From positions 10,373,856 through 10,437,855 of the forward strand of contig NZ_CP012159.1 of NCBI RefSeq assembly GCF_001189295.1: a stretch of 64,000 nt of DNA. The letters run 5' to 3'. The first letter of the stretch is position 1; each line of letters begins with the position of its first letter. The DNA is from Chondromyces crocatus. Lineage in GTDB: Bacteria > Myxococcota_A > Polyangia > Polyangiales > Polyangiaceae. Both the position numbers and the translations under genes were made by a program. Below, piece by piece: positions 33,959-43,058 of the stretch. The notes beneath the pieces are model-generated. The model did no database searches. It saw only the letters and a list, made by a program, of their open reading frames with translations, and was not told the origin of the DNA.

Positions 33959-34929
33959 TCCACGATCCTTCCATCCACGAACAAGAAATGGACGCACGCC
34001 TCTCCGTTACCGGCGCGCGACAGACGAGCGCCCTCTCTCCCCGGGGGCGAAGCACGTGCGGGAGCCCGGTGCATGACCGGCGATTATTGATCGTGTTGCT
34101 ATCACGCCCCTCGAGCGAAAGGCAATGAGGGACGACCGACGCGCTACGCGTATTCGGTGCCGTTCACGAGAATGGTGAATCGCAAAAACTTACAAAGTTA
34201 ACACCCCTCCTTGGTGCGACACAAGGCGCGTCTTCACGAGACCTCCCACCCCGCAATGGGCACAGGAAGAAAACCTTTCGTGATACCACGTTCGCCGCGC
34301 GGCCCACAAGACGGCCCGCGCCGTGTCACGAAACGCGCTCCTTTCGGTGACGATCTCTGACGAATACGAACAACCAGTGGAGCCGTACGGGCGCGGAGGA
34401 CGCTGGATGACCACCGATTCCCAGCGACCCCGAGCCCGGCGAGCCCAGCGACCCCGAGCCCGGCGAGCCCGGCGAGCCCAGCGACCCCGAGCCCAGCGAG
34501 CCCAGCGAGCCCGAGCCCGGCGAGCCCGACGAGCCCAGCGAGGACGACGGGGTTCAGCGAGCCCAGCGAGCCCGACGAGGACGACAGGACCGGCAAGGTG
34601 AGCCGGTGGCCCTCGACGCTACGCGTTGCGTCGTTGCGATGGTCCCACCTCGCGACAGGGCCCCCCGCCGTCATCGCTCTACCAACCAGAAGCGCTGCCT
34701 ATCCGCAACATTCCGGATCACAGGGATCAAAGTGCCGCCCTGAGGAGATGCGCTCCCGTCATGCGCATACACATGCCGTTTGGTTGCATCCAGATGAGGG
34801 CGAGAGGGTCTGGATGGCCGAAACCCATGCTTCGTCTCATGCAGGGTGGCGCCGTACCAGAGGACCTGCACCGCTATGCCCAATGCCGAACCAGCGACCC
34901 ATGATAGGCTCGCCAATCAAGGGAAACCG
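33959..34929. other. Long intergenic region with repeats
   Basis: These 971 bases contain no coding frame that I trust. The part next to 33958 holds the lipoprotein promoter and is unusually AT-rich around 34080-34205. An imperfect inverted repeat pairs TTTCGTGATAC (34276-34286) with GTGTCACGAAA (34323-34333). A short tandem repeat array fills 34421-34585. The rest (34600-34929) shows nothing recognisable. Confidence 0.5.
34421..34585. repeat. Degenerate 9-base tandem repeat array
   Basis: About 18 copies of a 9-base unit of the form CGAGCCCRG, with variants CGACCCCGA and CGAGGACGA, run head to tail. Read on the minus strand it would encode Gly-Leu-Ala/Gly-Leu-Val triplet repeats in an open frame, but there is no supporting start site or flanking domain. 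Confidence 0.8.
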
Positions 34930-35595
34930 ATGTCCCACCCGCTCCGGGGGACGACGAGCATGAAAACGCTGCGCATCTTTGACCTGACGATAAGCGTTCC
35001 CGACGACGTGCAGATGACCACCGAGCCATCGTCGCATTGGTCCTCCACATATTATTTCTATGGCCCGTCTGTCAGCGGATTTCGCGCCGCCTTCACACGT
35101 GACGCCGCAAAGACCGGGTACATTACGACCTACGAGTCCGAGACGAGCTGCCGTTTCAAGCAAGGAGAGCGCACCATCCTGCTCAGCCAAGTAGACCAGA
35201 CCCAGCTCAAACTCATCTTCACAGACGCCGCAGCGCTGCCACGTGCGCAATGCACCGACCAGAGCATCTGTCTGGCAGGCATTGAACTCACCCTCCCCGC
35301 GGGTGTGGAAATCCGCGCCGGCCGTGAGTGCCGCCGTGGCCCCTACTGGTCGGAGGCCGTGTGGTGGCTTCGCGGCGTCGAAGCGCTCGACGTCGCCACC
35401 CACATCCATCACGAGCTGAACGCAAAAAAGATCACCTCCAGAGCCGTCTGCACCCCCGCCAGAGGACAGGTCCCGCCGTGCTGGAAGGTCAAAGGCGAGC
35501 AGACCAAGCAGCTGCTCGTGCAAGCCTCCCTGACCGAAAACGAGCGTCACATCGAGCTCGAACTGGCGGTATACGGAGCGTTCAATCCCGACTGA
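34930..35595 (+). CDS. Hypothetical protein
   Basis: The 221-residue protein has no recognised family. It is a mixed alpha/beta soluble protein with a beta-rich start (LRIFDLTISVPDDVQ), several Cys (five between residues 80 and 170) and a C-terminal strand ELELAVYGAF. There is no signal peptide. AAGGGA before ATG 34930 supports this start; ATG 34960 is an alternative. It opens the accessory island of short single genes and could be an immunity-type protein, but this rests on context only. Confidence 0.7.
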   Translation: MSHPLRGTTSMKTLRIFDLTISVPDDVQMTTEPSSHWSSTYYFYGPSVSGFRAAFTRDAAKTGYITTYESETSCRFKQGERTILLSQVDQTQLKLIFTDAAALPRAQCTDQSICLAGIELTLPAGVEIRAGRECRRGPYWSEAVWWLRGVEALDVATHIHHELNAKKITSRAVCTPARGQVPPCWKVKGEQTKQLLVQASLTENERHIELELAVYGAFNPD

Positions 35596-35715
35596 GCCTT
35601 GTTCTCCCTGCGCCTGCCTCTCCCCTGCCCAGAGCCACGCCGCTCACGCTCGTGCGACGCTCCCGGAGCCTCGCGCAGCCCTTCGTGGCAGGTCTCACAC
35701 GACAAGGATCGCCCG

Positions 35716-36381
35716 ATGGTTTCACAATCCTTCATTGGCCGAGACATCTTTTCAGCGATCTGGGGCCTGGTCATTCTGAGCGCCGCGGCGGAGCACCTCG
35801 AGGATTTGCGGCTCCCGTTTGATCCTCAACTCCAGCAGTTCGCGGCAAAGCACGACAGGAGCCTGTCCGCCCTGTGGCACGCGGTGCAGGCGTATGCGTG
35901 CCTCAATGATGCCGTCATGACGATCTCGATCGAAGACTCACCCTGGTTCGATCCGGAGTCGACCTTCTACGAATTCGAGATGCTGAAGGCGTGGCTGGTC
36001 CTCGGGAGCCTGGAGTCCCAACGATTCAGGGAAGAGGGGGTGGTTGAGCGCCTCACCTTCGACCACGAGAACATTCGCCGCACCTGCACCGACCTCCTCG
36101 CCAAGCTTCTCGACTCCCTGCTCAGCGGCCACTGGGCCTTCTGCGTCGACGGCCGATCCGGCACGGAGCCGCTGACGGATGCCACTCGGCGACTTCAGGA
36201 GGTCTTCCAGCACCTGACACCGATCCTGGAGAGCGTTCGATTTCCGTCGAACGCCCCCTTCACAATCGCCTTCTCGACCTGGCTCCCCACCTGGAGCGCC
36301 GACGACGTCTTTCCAGAAGCACAGAGCTACGCTGTCTACATCGACGCCTGGATTGAGCACATGCGCACCGCCCGTCCGTAG
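35716..36381 (+). CDS. Hypothetical helical protein
   Basis: The 221-residue product is mostly helical, with acidic and aromatic residues (FDPESTFYEFEMLKAWLVLG, FTIAFSTWLPTWSADDVF). No signal peptide or membrane segment is evident and no family is recognised. AAGGA lies about 8 bases before ATG 35716. The 120-base gap from the preceding gene shows no terminator, so the two may be co-transcribed. Size and setting fit an immunity or accessory gene, which is inference. Confidence 0.72.
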   Translation: MVSQSFIGRDIFSAIWGLVILSAAAEHLEDLRLPFDPQLQQFAAKHDRSLSALWHAVQAYACLNDAVMTISIEDSPWFDPESTFYEFEMLKAWLVLGSLESQRFREEGVVERLTFDHENIRRTCTDLLAKLLDSLLSGHWAFCVDGRSGTEPLTDATRRLQEVFQHLTPILESVRFPSNAPFTIAFSTWLPTWSADDVFPEAQSYAVYIDAWIEHMRTARP

Positions 36382-36621
36382 AAGCCTCGCCTCTCCCTCT
36401 CGACGCCACGGAGAGGGGCATTCGGCGTCCAAGGGCAGTCGGTTGCGGACCGACGGCGGCTCATGATTCCATGACGGCAAAGGGCCAGAGACGCATACCG
36501 ACGATGCTGAACACGGTGCACAGATGCTCGGAGCCCTCGACGTCAGCTGAGCCCTGAGCCCGTCCCCAGCCCGTCGCGCCAGCCCTGCGTCACGACCGAG
36601 GGAGACCCCTCGGCCTGCCCC

Positions 36622-36981
36622 TCATGGTTCACGCGCCTGGTTCGCGATCACCTGCTCCGCCCGCGCATTGCCCGCAGGGGTATTCGCAAACCAGCAGATG
36701 GCCACGAAATCGGTATCCACGCCTGCGGCACGCCAGTCACGCTCGATCCTCGCAAACGCTTCCGGGACCGGGACTGACCAGGCCTTGAACTCTGGGAGGG
36801 TATCGCCCACCTCCATGAGCCCGCGACCCAGAAGCTCATGGATGAGGCCCATCGTTGCACGGACGAGCGGTTCACCCGAGAGCCCAGTCTCAGCCTGGAC
36901 ACAGCCAAACACGACGGGCGAATAGACCCAGTCATCGAAGCCATCCACGAGGATCTCATCCATCATCTCATCCCGCGTCAT
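36622..36981 (-). CDS. Hypothetical protein
   Basis: The 119-residue protein has a strong ribosome binding site (AGGAGGATC) before ATG 36981. Its sequence is acidic and helical (MTRDEMMDEILVDGFDDWVY), with a C-terminal FVAICWFANTPAG segment. No signal peptide is present and no family is recognised. It lies alone on the minus strand between a plus-strand gene and a lipoprotein gene. Confidence 0.72.
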   Translation of the reverse strand: MTRDEMMDEILVDGFDDWVYSPVVFGCVQAETGLSGEPLVRATMGLIHELLGRGLMEVGDTLPEFKAWSVPVPEAFARIERDWRAAGVDTDFVAICWFANTPAGNARAEQVIANQAREP

Positions 36982-37081
36982 GAGTGATCCTCCTCGAAAC
37001 GAGGCCTCTCCTGCGAAACGAGGCCCCCTGCCCTGACCCTTCGCGCTCCGAAGCCGGCCGTCATCGCCGCCCGTGTGCCCG

Positions 37082-37789
37082 TCACGGCATCTCCGGGGAC
37101 GCGAACCTGAAGTGGGTGGTGGTCGTGACCTCTCCCCCCTCGGGCGGTGGGAAGGTCATGCGCTCGAAGGCCGCCTGAACGCAGCGCACCATCGCCGTGT
37201 CCATCATGCGCGCGGCCAGGCCTCGGACCTGGGTCACGCGCCCGTCCTTGCCAATGGTGAAGCGCAAGGTCACGCGGCCCTCCAGCAGCGGGTCACGGGC
37301 GAGGGCCGCGACGTAGCAGGCGTGGATGCCCCTGACCTGCGCTTGCACGACCCGCCGGATGACCTCCTGGGGCAGCTTCCCCGGGCCCGTGGTCATGCTC
37401 TGCCCCGCCCCGGCGCTGACCGGCGTCCTGTCCGGGGAGCCCGTCCCGACGACCAGGGTGCCTGCCCGGACCGCATCGAACTCGTCGTCGTGAAAGCCCG
37501 GCCCGCCGAGCGGATCGCCCGCAGCAGGCGACGCTGGCCTCGCGGCGGCAGGCATCGGCGCAGCGCCGGCCGGCGCTGGTTCGGCAACGGCAGGCGCCCC
37601 CTCCGCGGGCTGCGGACCCGTGGGTGCGACCCCTGGCCCCCTCGGCGCAGCCCTCGCGCCCTCCGCGCTCCCCGGAGGCCTCCCATCGACGACGACGACC
37701 CCGACCGGCGACGCTGGAGGCCGCTCCGCGCTGCACCCCGGCGCAGCAAACAACGGCAGCAGGGCCAAGGAGAGCGCACGCGAAGGCAT
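37082..37789 (-). CDS. AgmX/PglI-type C-terminal domain lipoprotein
   Basis: The 235-residue protein has a short signal peptide with lipobox (LFAAPGC, Cys 19) and a Pro/Ala-rich linker to about residue 110. Its C-terminal domain matches the AgmX/PglI type: LPQEVIRRVVQAQVRGIHAC, LEGRVTLRFTIGKDGRVTQV, VRCVQAAFERMTFPPPEGG. This TonB-like fold is frequent in myxobacteria; AgmX and PglI are linked to gliding motility. Whether this copy serves motility is unknown. The ATG at 37789 is chosen because it gives a complete signal peptide. Confidence 0.88.
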   Translation of the reverse strand: MPSRALSLALLPLFAAPGCSAERPPASPVGVVVVDGRPPGSAEGARAAPRGPGVAPTGPQPAEGAPAVAEPAPAGAAPMPAAARPASPAAGDPLGGPGFHDDEFDAVRAGTLVVGTGSPDRTPVSAGAGQSMTTGPGKLPQEVIRRVVQAQVRGIHACYVAALARDPLLEGRVTLRFTIGKDGRVTQVRGLAARMMDTAMVRCVQAAFERMTFPPPEGGEVTTTTHFRFASPEMP

Positions 37790-38052
37790 ACCCCCACACT
37801 CCGTGCGCACGCGAAGCCCGTCAAGAGACCCCTGTAGGCCAGCGCATGCGTGGCAAGTCGAAATGCGGCATCTGTGGTGATCCACGCGGCTCGGAGGCCA
37901 AGCCGATCTGGGCACCTGACCCCCGCCTCGGCTGGGCGAAATCGGCGAGCACTTGGCCTGCGGGCAGGATGCCCCTCACCATTGACCTCCAGGTCATCCT
38001 GACCTGGGCGAAGCAGACGCAACCCCGAACCGAAGCGTGAAGGGACCACGAC

Positions 38053-38511
38053 ATGCGCCAGAAACCGCGGTTCCGACACGCACACGCCGTCGAGTCGATC
38101 GGCATCCTCTCCGCAATCGCGCCGCAACAAGTGTTCGAGCAGGCCCGCAGCGAGCTTCAGAAGCGCACCGGTACCCTTCCAGGAGAGGAGCGGGCGGCAA
38201 TCGCCAGCTACCTGCGTGCCGGTGCCATCGTATTCGCCATCATGGAACACACGACAGACGTCCTGGAGGGAGCCTTCGGCGTTCCAGGCGGCAGCGGGGT
38301 ACGGACCGACGGCGCGTACTACTGGCGAGGTGACGCCGCGGACTACGTTGAACGCTACTGCATCGCGCCGTCCGACGATTTCCTCAGCCACGGGCGCGCG
38401 TTGCAGTGGTCGCCTCGCCCCATGGCAGAGGAAGACATCGCCGGCGTGTACGATTACCTGATGGCCAACATGCGCCAGATTCGTCGTGCCAGAAAGCGGC
38501 ACAGGACCTGA
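38053..38511 (+). CDS. Hypothetical protein
   Basis: The 152-residue protein is soluble and helical, with a central YYWRGDAADYVERYC segment and a basic C-terminus. GAAGGGA lies 8-10 bases before ATG 38053. No family is recognised. Its last 128 bases overlap a convergent minus-strand frame (38384-38914); of the two, this gene keeps plausible protein composition to its stop, so it is probably the intact one. Confidence 0.7.
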   Translation: MRQKPRFRHAHAVESIGILSAIAPQQVFEQARSELQKRTGTLPGEERAAIASYLRAGAIVFAIMEHTTDVLEGAFGVPGGSGVRTDGAYYWRGDAADYVERYCIAPSDDFLSHGRALQWSPRPMAEEDIAGVYDYLMANMRQIRRARKRHRT

Positions 38512-38914
38512 CCGTTCGCGACCGCGACGAACGAGGAGTGGCATGCACACGCATGGGTTTGCTCAGCCAATGACTCGTCTCTGGAAGAACAGATCCCGTT
38601 CTGTACACCGCCACGCTGCGCCAATCAGGATCCTCACAGCAAAACACGATCATGCAGTACCCCTCATCCCGCAACCTGGAGGGGCCGACCAACCAGGTCA
38701 CCCAGACGGTGGCGCCCACGACAGCCGGATGCTCGAGCCGCGCCTCGATATCGACGAGCCCCTTGCAGAGCTCAGCCACGTCGAACCACGCCCCGGCAGT
38801 CCCTTCGAACAACCCGCGCAAGAAGCTGGTGCAGCTCTCACGACCGAGCAGATCAGCGGCAAGGTCTGACAGCCGTTCCTCTCTGCTCAGCTCGGACTCG
38901 CTCTGCATGCTCAT
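38384..38914 (-). CDS. Hypothetical protein with overlapping 3' end
   Basis: The frame encodes 176 residues starting MSMQSESELSREERLSDLAA. The first 120 residues look like a real acidic alpha/beta protein (YCMIVFCCEDPDWRSVAVY). The last 45 or so are Arg/Ser/Cys-rich and lie antisense to the 38053-38511 gene, which suggests the original stop was lost through a frameshift or a rearrangement. GAGG lies 8 bases before the start. No family is recognised. It may be a damaged gene of the island. Confidence 0.5.
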   Translation of the reverse strand: MSMQSESELSREERLSDLAADLLGRESCTSFLRGLFEGTAGAWFDVAELCKGLVDIEARLEHPAVVGATVWVTWLVGPSRLRDEGYCMIVFCCEDPDWRSVAVYRTGSVLPETSHWLSKPMRVHATPRSSRSRTVRSCAAFWHDESGACWPSGNRTRRRCLPLPWGEATTATRARG

Positions 38915-38940
38915 TGAACGACCTCGCGTGAGTCGTCTTT

Positions 38941-39247
38941 ATCCCTGCTGCCGAGATACCGCTCGACACCGAAGGTCATCCACGATGACGACTGGCTCCG
39001 CTTCATCGCCAAGATTCTCGCAGAGGGCCACACTTTCTACGTCATGGTGTGAATGACCCGTACCCTCGGATAACGTGTCATTCATGGCAACGAACCGGGA
39101 GCTGCTCTCCTTCTGGCACGACAAGAAGGTCCCGCTCGGCCCATCTACATGGTCGGGACCCCGGATGGATTTCCATTGAAGCCATCGGCCGCCTTCGATG
39201 AATTTCTCGATCTCTACATCCATGATAGTGAGTTCCTCTACGGCTGA
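38941..39247 (+). pseudogene. Remnant of a gene broken by frameshifts
   Basis: Two protein-like fragments occur in different frames. The first, ending at the stop near 39053, reads DDDWLRFIAKILAEGHTFYV. The second starts at about 39149 (MVGTPDGFPLKPSAAFDEF) and ends with the stop at 39245-39247. Between them the reading frame shifts at least once. The composition fits other small proteins of this island. No parent family is recognised, so the call rests on protein-like composition only. Confidence 0.4.
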
Positions 39248-39365
39248 AAACCGCTCCCAGCAGGCTCACCTCCGAATCATCCCTGGAGAGTCCCCTTCTT
39301 CTCTGGAAAACCCCATTCACCATGAACGTTCAGCCCCTGAATGAACCAGAAAGGATCGAGGCGTC

Positions 39366-39746
39366 ATGAAGAGCATCGTGCAGGCCGACTTCATGGAATC
39401 AGAGTTCGAGCAATACCGTGGTGCCGAGGCGATGGTCTGGAGGTACCACGCCACGTTCAGACGAATTGCGATCAGCCTCAGTCTTCCTGACCGCAACGAA
39501 GCACTCTATCTGGTTGCCTTGGGATGCCGGCACATCAGGGGCCCATTCGACTGGAGCAACGCTGACATCAGGATCCACACGGATTCCAGCCCGGCTTTCT
39601 ACGATGCACCGTGTCGTATCGTCGACGAAGCGGCCCGGTTCGAGCTGCTCTGTAACGGATGGGGTCTCGTGAAGGCCCTCCCGGAGGATTTCGAGACGAG
39701 CGCTGAAAATTTCCTGGGTCGTTTTCCGGATGATGATGTGGAGTAG
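39366..39746 (+). CDS. Hypothetical protein
   Basis: The 126-residue protein is acidic, with a beta-rich centre (WRYHATFRRIAISLSLPDRN) and a C-terminal FLGRFPDDDVE. No signal peptide, membrane segment or family is recognised. AAAGGATCGAGG precedes ATG 39366. A DUF7336 gene follows after 50 bases, so the pair may form a small operon. Confidence 0.72.
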   Translation: MKSIVQADFMESEFEQYRGAEAMVWRYHATFRRIAISLSLPDRNEALYLVALGCRHIRGPFDWSNADIRIHTDSSPAFYDAPCRIVDEAARFELLCNGWGLVKALPEDFETSAENFLGRFPDDDVE

Positions 39747-39796
39747 GCCATGGGCAGCTCGTGCATTCGAGCCTCCACCCAGGAAGCCACAAAGAG

Positions 39797-40042
39797 ATGA
39801 AGCACGTCTACATTCTCACCCATGAGTACGAGGCATCCGAAGGGGTGGATGAGACCAAGATGATTGGCGTGTATTCCAGCAAGGAGAAGGCGGAGATGGC
39901 CATCACCCGCCTGATCACACAGCCAGGATTTCGTGATTACAAAGACTGCTTCAACATCAGCAAGACGACCCTGGACGAGGATCACTGGACCGAGGGATTC
40001 ATCCGCTGGGAGGAGGCGATGAGCGGCCCGCCGAAGCCCTGA
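39797..40042 (+). CDS. DUF7336 family protein
   Basis: This 81-residue protein starts MKHVYILTHEYEASEGVDET, continues with KMIGVYSSKEKAEMAITRL, and ends with DEDHWTEGFIRW. This is the pattern of the small DUF7336 family. In my experience such genes occur singly in accessory and toxin/immunity neighbourhoods, but no function is established. The ATG at 39797 begins the conserved part; the open frame upstream to 39761 is not conserved. It follows the 39366 gene on the same strand. Confidence 0.8.
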   Translation: MKHVYILTHEYEASEGVDETKMIGVYSSKEKAEMAITRLITQPGFRDYKDCFNISKTTLDEDHWTEGFIRWEEAMSGPPKP

Positions 40043-40126
40043 TCACGAGGAATCGCTTCATGACGGCTGGCAACGCGCATTGCGCGGGAGAGAAGCCCAC
40101 AACCGAGTGCACGGCAGGAACAGGCG

Positions 40127-40330
40127 ATGCGTATCGTGCTCGATGAATCCACGCTCACGCAAAGTGACGACGCGAGCCGCTCGATCACTGGCGTGCTGCG
40201 CTGCACGGAAGACCGGCGCGATGCGGGTGTCGTGCATGAGGAGCACATCGACTTGCCCGACCTCGCAGCGCAGGTGCGGCGACTTGCTCGGCATGGACGA
40301 CTCTCCTGCTGGGAGGGTCTCTCGGGATAG
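40127..40330 (+). CDS. Small hypothetical protein
   Basis: This 67-residue frame begins MRIVLDESTLTQSDDASRS and contains VVHEEHIDLPDLAAQVRRL. The composition is plausible and AGGAACAGGCG precedes the ATG. It is short and not recognised, so it may be a spurious or truncated gene. Confidence 0.45.
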   Translation: MRIVLDESTLTQSDDASRSITGVLRCTEDRRDAGVVHEEHIDLPDLAAQVRRLARHGRLSCWEGLSG

Positions 40331-40472
40331 CATCTCTCGTTCGTGAGGTTCCTGTCGATGTCCAGTGTGATGCCCGCAGGGGCGGCACACGTGACGTCAG
40401 CCTGGATGATATGATGCGCCATGAGCGTCGCATTCCATGCCGCGAGCATCGCATTCCACGATGAGAGGCACC

Positions 40473-40925
40473 ATGGGCTGGAGAGAAGAGGCTATCGCGA
40501 ACGACTGGTTCTTGAACTGCATCGCGCTGATCAAGCGGTCGCCTGGGATGTGGGTCCCGACGAAATCGGCGCGCGAGCTGGATCTGTTTTTCCTGGGCTA
40601 CATGAAGGCGAGGAACGACCTGGGCTTGCCAGAATACGGGGGCAGGGAATGCGGCCTGCTCGAAGCGTTTCAGACCTGGCTGTGCGCGAAGCTGAACCTC
40701 GATCCCCGCGTGGGTTGGGTTCACTGTGTCGAACAGCTCGATCGACGACCCGAGAACATTGGAACATTCGTGTCGCTGTTCGAAGAATTCCTGGGCACTC
40801 TGGGAAAAACGCTCCCGGAAGCCGATCCGGAACAATGGGTTGGCATGAAGCCTCCTCGCTCGGGGAATGCGGAGGATGCGGATGTCGAAGAGCGTCCGTC
40901 GATGACCGAGCGCTTCGATCCTTGA
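40473..40925 (+). CDS. Hypothetical protein
   Basis: The 150-residue protein is soluble, mainly helical and Trp-rich (MGWREEAIANDWFLNC; AFQTWLCAKLNLDPRVGWVH). No family is recognised, though size and composition are like immunity-type proteins. GAGAGGCACC directly before ATG 40473 supports that start over ATG 40437. It is the last small gene before the 42-base repeat array. Confidence 0.7.
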   Translation: MGWREEAIANDWFLNCIALIKRSPGMWVPTKSARELDLFFLGYMKARNDLGLPEYGGRECGLLEAFQTWLCAKLNLDPRVGWVHCVEQLDRRPENIGTFVSLFEEFLGTLGKTLPEADPEQWVGMKPPRSGNAEDADVEERPSMTERFDP

Positions 40926-41037
40926 GAGCTGAGGAGCCTGAGAGCTGAGGACATCTGGCCCCAGCGCTCAGGTATGCAGTGGCCTGGTACGCAAAGACGT
41001 TCAGGGGGGCTGAAGCAACGGCACTGGCCCTCCACCC

Positions 41038-41405
41038 GCTGGGCCCCGCTGCTCCCTGCGCAGCAGGCCCCCCTCCCCCCCCGCGCTGACCCCGCCGCTC
41101 CCTGGGCACCGGTCTGCCGCACCTGCCTCGCTCCTGCCGCTTCCCGCGCACCAGTGCCCTCCCCCTGCTTCGCCCCCGCCGCTCCCCGCGCACCGGCCCT
41201 CTCCCCCCATGGGGACCCTGCCGCTCCCCGCGCACCAGCCTTCTCCCCCCGCCGGGACCCTGCCACTCCCCGCGCACCGGCCCTCTTCCCCCATGGGGAC
41301 CCTGCTGCTCCCCGCGCACCAGCCTTCTCCCCCCGCTGGGACCCCACCGCTGCCCGCGCATCAGTCCCTTCCCCCCGCTGGGACCCATTTGCTCCCTCCG
41401 CAATC
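41038..41405. repeat. 42-base tandem repeat array
   Basis: Seven to nine imperfect copies of a 42-base unit of the form GGACCCTGCCGCTCCCCGCG followed by a CACC.GCC.TCTCCCCCC part lie head to tail, best conserved at 41215-41380. The period is 14 codons, and both strands are open, giving DPAAPRAP-type or RGERQGPHGG-type translations. There is no convincing start or flanking domain for either. The whole gene-free stretch 40926-41609 holds this array and, at 41595-41608, the ribosome binding site of the next gene. Confidence 0.8.
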
Positions 41406-41609
41406 GGCCGCCTCCACCCCTGTCATCTCCTCACTCACGCACAGCCACCCACCTCACCACCGACAGTGGGCTGCCAGCTCACCAAAATCCTCCAGGCACT
41501 ACGGATTCCCCTGGTTTCAGCCGGAGCGGCGGTTCACGTTCTCGAAGGAACCCACCTCGCCTCGCAGGAGACAGAGGCGCCAGCCCAACCGATCCGGGAG
41601 GAGCAGCGA

Positions 41610-43058
41610 ATGAGCGGTCTGTCGAGATTAAGCCGGCCGGAGATGCGGACCATTGCGGGGCAGCTCCTCGAAGGGCTGCAAGCGCGCGCGGCATCGGGGC
41701 CGCCGGAGCCTTCGCTGGATGATTTCATTCCGCAGCTCGCGGCCGTGAACGCCAGATTGAGCGGACATCTCGCGGGGGGCGCGGTCGCGGATGCCAGGCG
41801 GCGCTCGCAGCTCGTGCGGCTCGACGAGGCGGATGACGAGGTCGACACGTGGCTCCGGCATGTCGCGGGTTTCCTGGAGGTGGAGGCACGCCGTCGGACG
41901 GGCAACCTGCAAGAGGCGGTGAAGGCGCTGAAAGCGCAAGCGTTCCCCGAGGGGCTTTCGCCGATCCGCGCGTATGTGCCGGAGGAGAATCTCTACTGCC
42001 GCACGGCGATCGCGGTGCTCCAGAGCGCCGCGCATGCGCCGACGGTGGCGGCAATCCGGTTGCCCGCGGACTGGCTGACGGCGTGGGCCACCGCCATCGA
42101 GGCGAGCGAGGCGGCCTTCATCGAGGCGTCGAAGGCACGGCAGGCACAATCGCACCACGTGAGCCACGGGATGGATGCGAAGGGGGAGTTCGTCGAGGTG
42201 GCGCGGCGGCTGCGGCACTATGTGCAGAGCCGGGCGTCGCGGCGCGAGAAGAGCCGGGTCGACGAGGGGGAGCGGTTGCTTTCGCCGCTGACGCTGCCGC
42301 TGAAGAAGCTGCGGATGGAGGACAAGGCGCGGGCGACGCGGCGCGAGAAGGCGGCGCAGGAGGGCTCGGCTGCGCAGGCTTCGCAGCAAGGTGAGGTCGC
42401 GCGGGCGGCACAAGAGGGCTCGGCCGCGGAGATGGCGCCGGAGGGGGAGAGCGCGCGTGCAGCGCTGGAGGGGTCGGGCGCGCAGGCTTCGCAACAGGGT
42501 GAGGTCACGAGCGCAGGCGTGGAGGGGTCGGACGCGAAGGTCACGCTGGAGGATGAGAGCGCGAGGGTGGCGCAGACGGGATCGGCCGCGGAGAGGCCAC
42601 AGGCGGATGAGGCTGCGGATGCAGCGCCGGAGGGCTCGGTCGCGGACATGGCGCTGGCGGGGGCGGTCGCGAGCGCAGCACAGGAAAGCGCGGCCGAAAG
42701 CACGGAGGCCTCGCAGGTCACCGCGAACGGCCTGGATGCGGCGAAGGGGAGACTCGTTTCCGAAGAGAGCAACGCCAGCGACGTCCCTGGAGGCGGTGAT
42801 GCGGGAGAGGGGCCAGGGGGGCGTGGAGGTGCCGCCTTCGGGCGATGTCGGCCCGAGGAGGCTTGCGAGGGGATGCGCACGAGGCGGGGGAAGGGTCAGG
42901 GGGTGGAGGCGGCGATGCCGGCCGCGGCGACGCGCTGGTCTTGCTCGACGGAGCTGGCGCTGACGCCGATCGCGCCAATGAAGGCGCCGCGCTCGTCTCG
43001 AAGGGGGATGCCGCCGGCGAAGGGGATCAAGCCGCCGCTCGTCTGTTCGAGTCCGTAA
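41610..43058 (+). CDS. Hypothetical helical protein with Ala/Glu repeat tail
   Basis: GGGAGGAGC precedes ATG 41610. The first 230 residues form a helical protein (MSGLSRLSRPEMRTIAGQ; RLRHYVQSRASRREKSRVD) without recognised family. The following 130 residues are a degenerate repeat of about 14 residues, rich in Ala, Glu, Gly and Ser (QEGSAAQASQQGEVARA). The last 55 residues are basic and lie antisense to a GlcG-type remnant, so the original stop was probably lost when the two pieces were joined. The frame ends at 43058, but the natural C-terminus may have been earlier. Confidence 0.62.
   Translation: MSGLSRLSRPEMRTIAGQLLEGLQARAASGPPEPSLDDFIPQLAAVNARLSGHLAGGAVADARRRSQLVRLDEADDEVDTWLRHVAGFLEVEARRRTGNLQEAVKALKAQAFPEGLSPIRAYVPEENLYCRTAIAVLQSAAHAPTVAAIRLPADWLTAWATAIEASEAAFIEASKARQAQSHHVSHGMDAKGEFVEVARRLRHYVQSRASRREKSRVDEGERLLSPLTLPLKKLRMEDKARATRREKAAQEGSAAQASQQGEVARAAQEGSAAEMAPEGESARAALEGSGAQASQQGEVTSAGVEGSDAKVTLEDESARVAQTGSAAERPQADEAADAAPEGSVADMALAGAVASAAQESAAESTEASQVTANGLDAAKGRLVSEESNASDVPGGGDAGEGPGGRGGAAFGRCRPEEACEGMRTRRGKGQGVEAAMPAAATRWSCSTELALTPIAPMKAPRSSRRGMPPAKGIKPPLVCSSP

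Noticed and set aside
34234-34674. Gly/Leu/Ala repeat protein on the minus strand
   Set aside because: The apparent protein is a translation of the 9-base repeat array, with no ribosome binding site and no flanking domain.
37821-38105. Minus-strand 94-residue frame between lipoprotein and 38053 gene
   Set aside because: It has no ribosome binding site, overlaps the start of the better supported 38053 gene, and has composition typical of antisense translation.
41038-41405. CRISPR-like array
   Set aside because: The units are adjacent without unique spacers and the unit itself varies; it is a simple tandem repeat. No cas genes are present.
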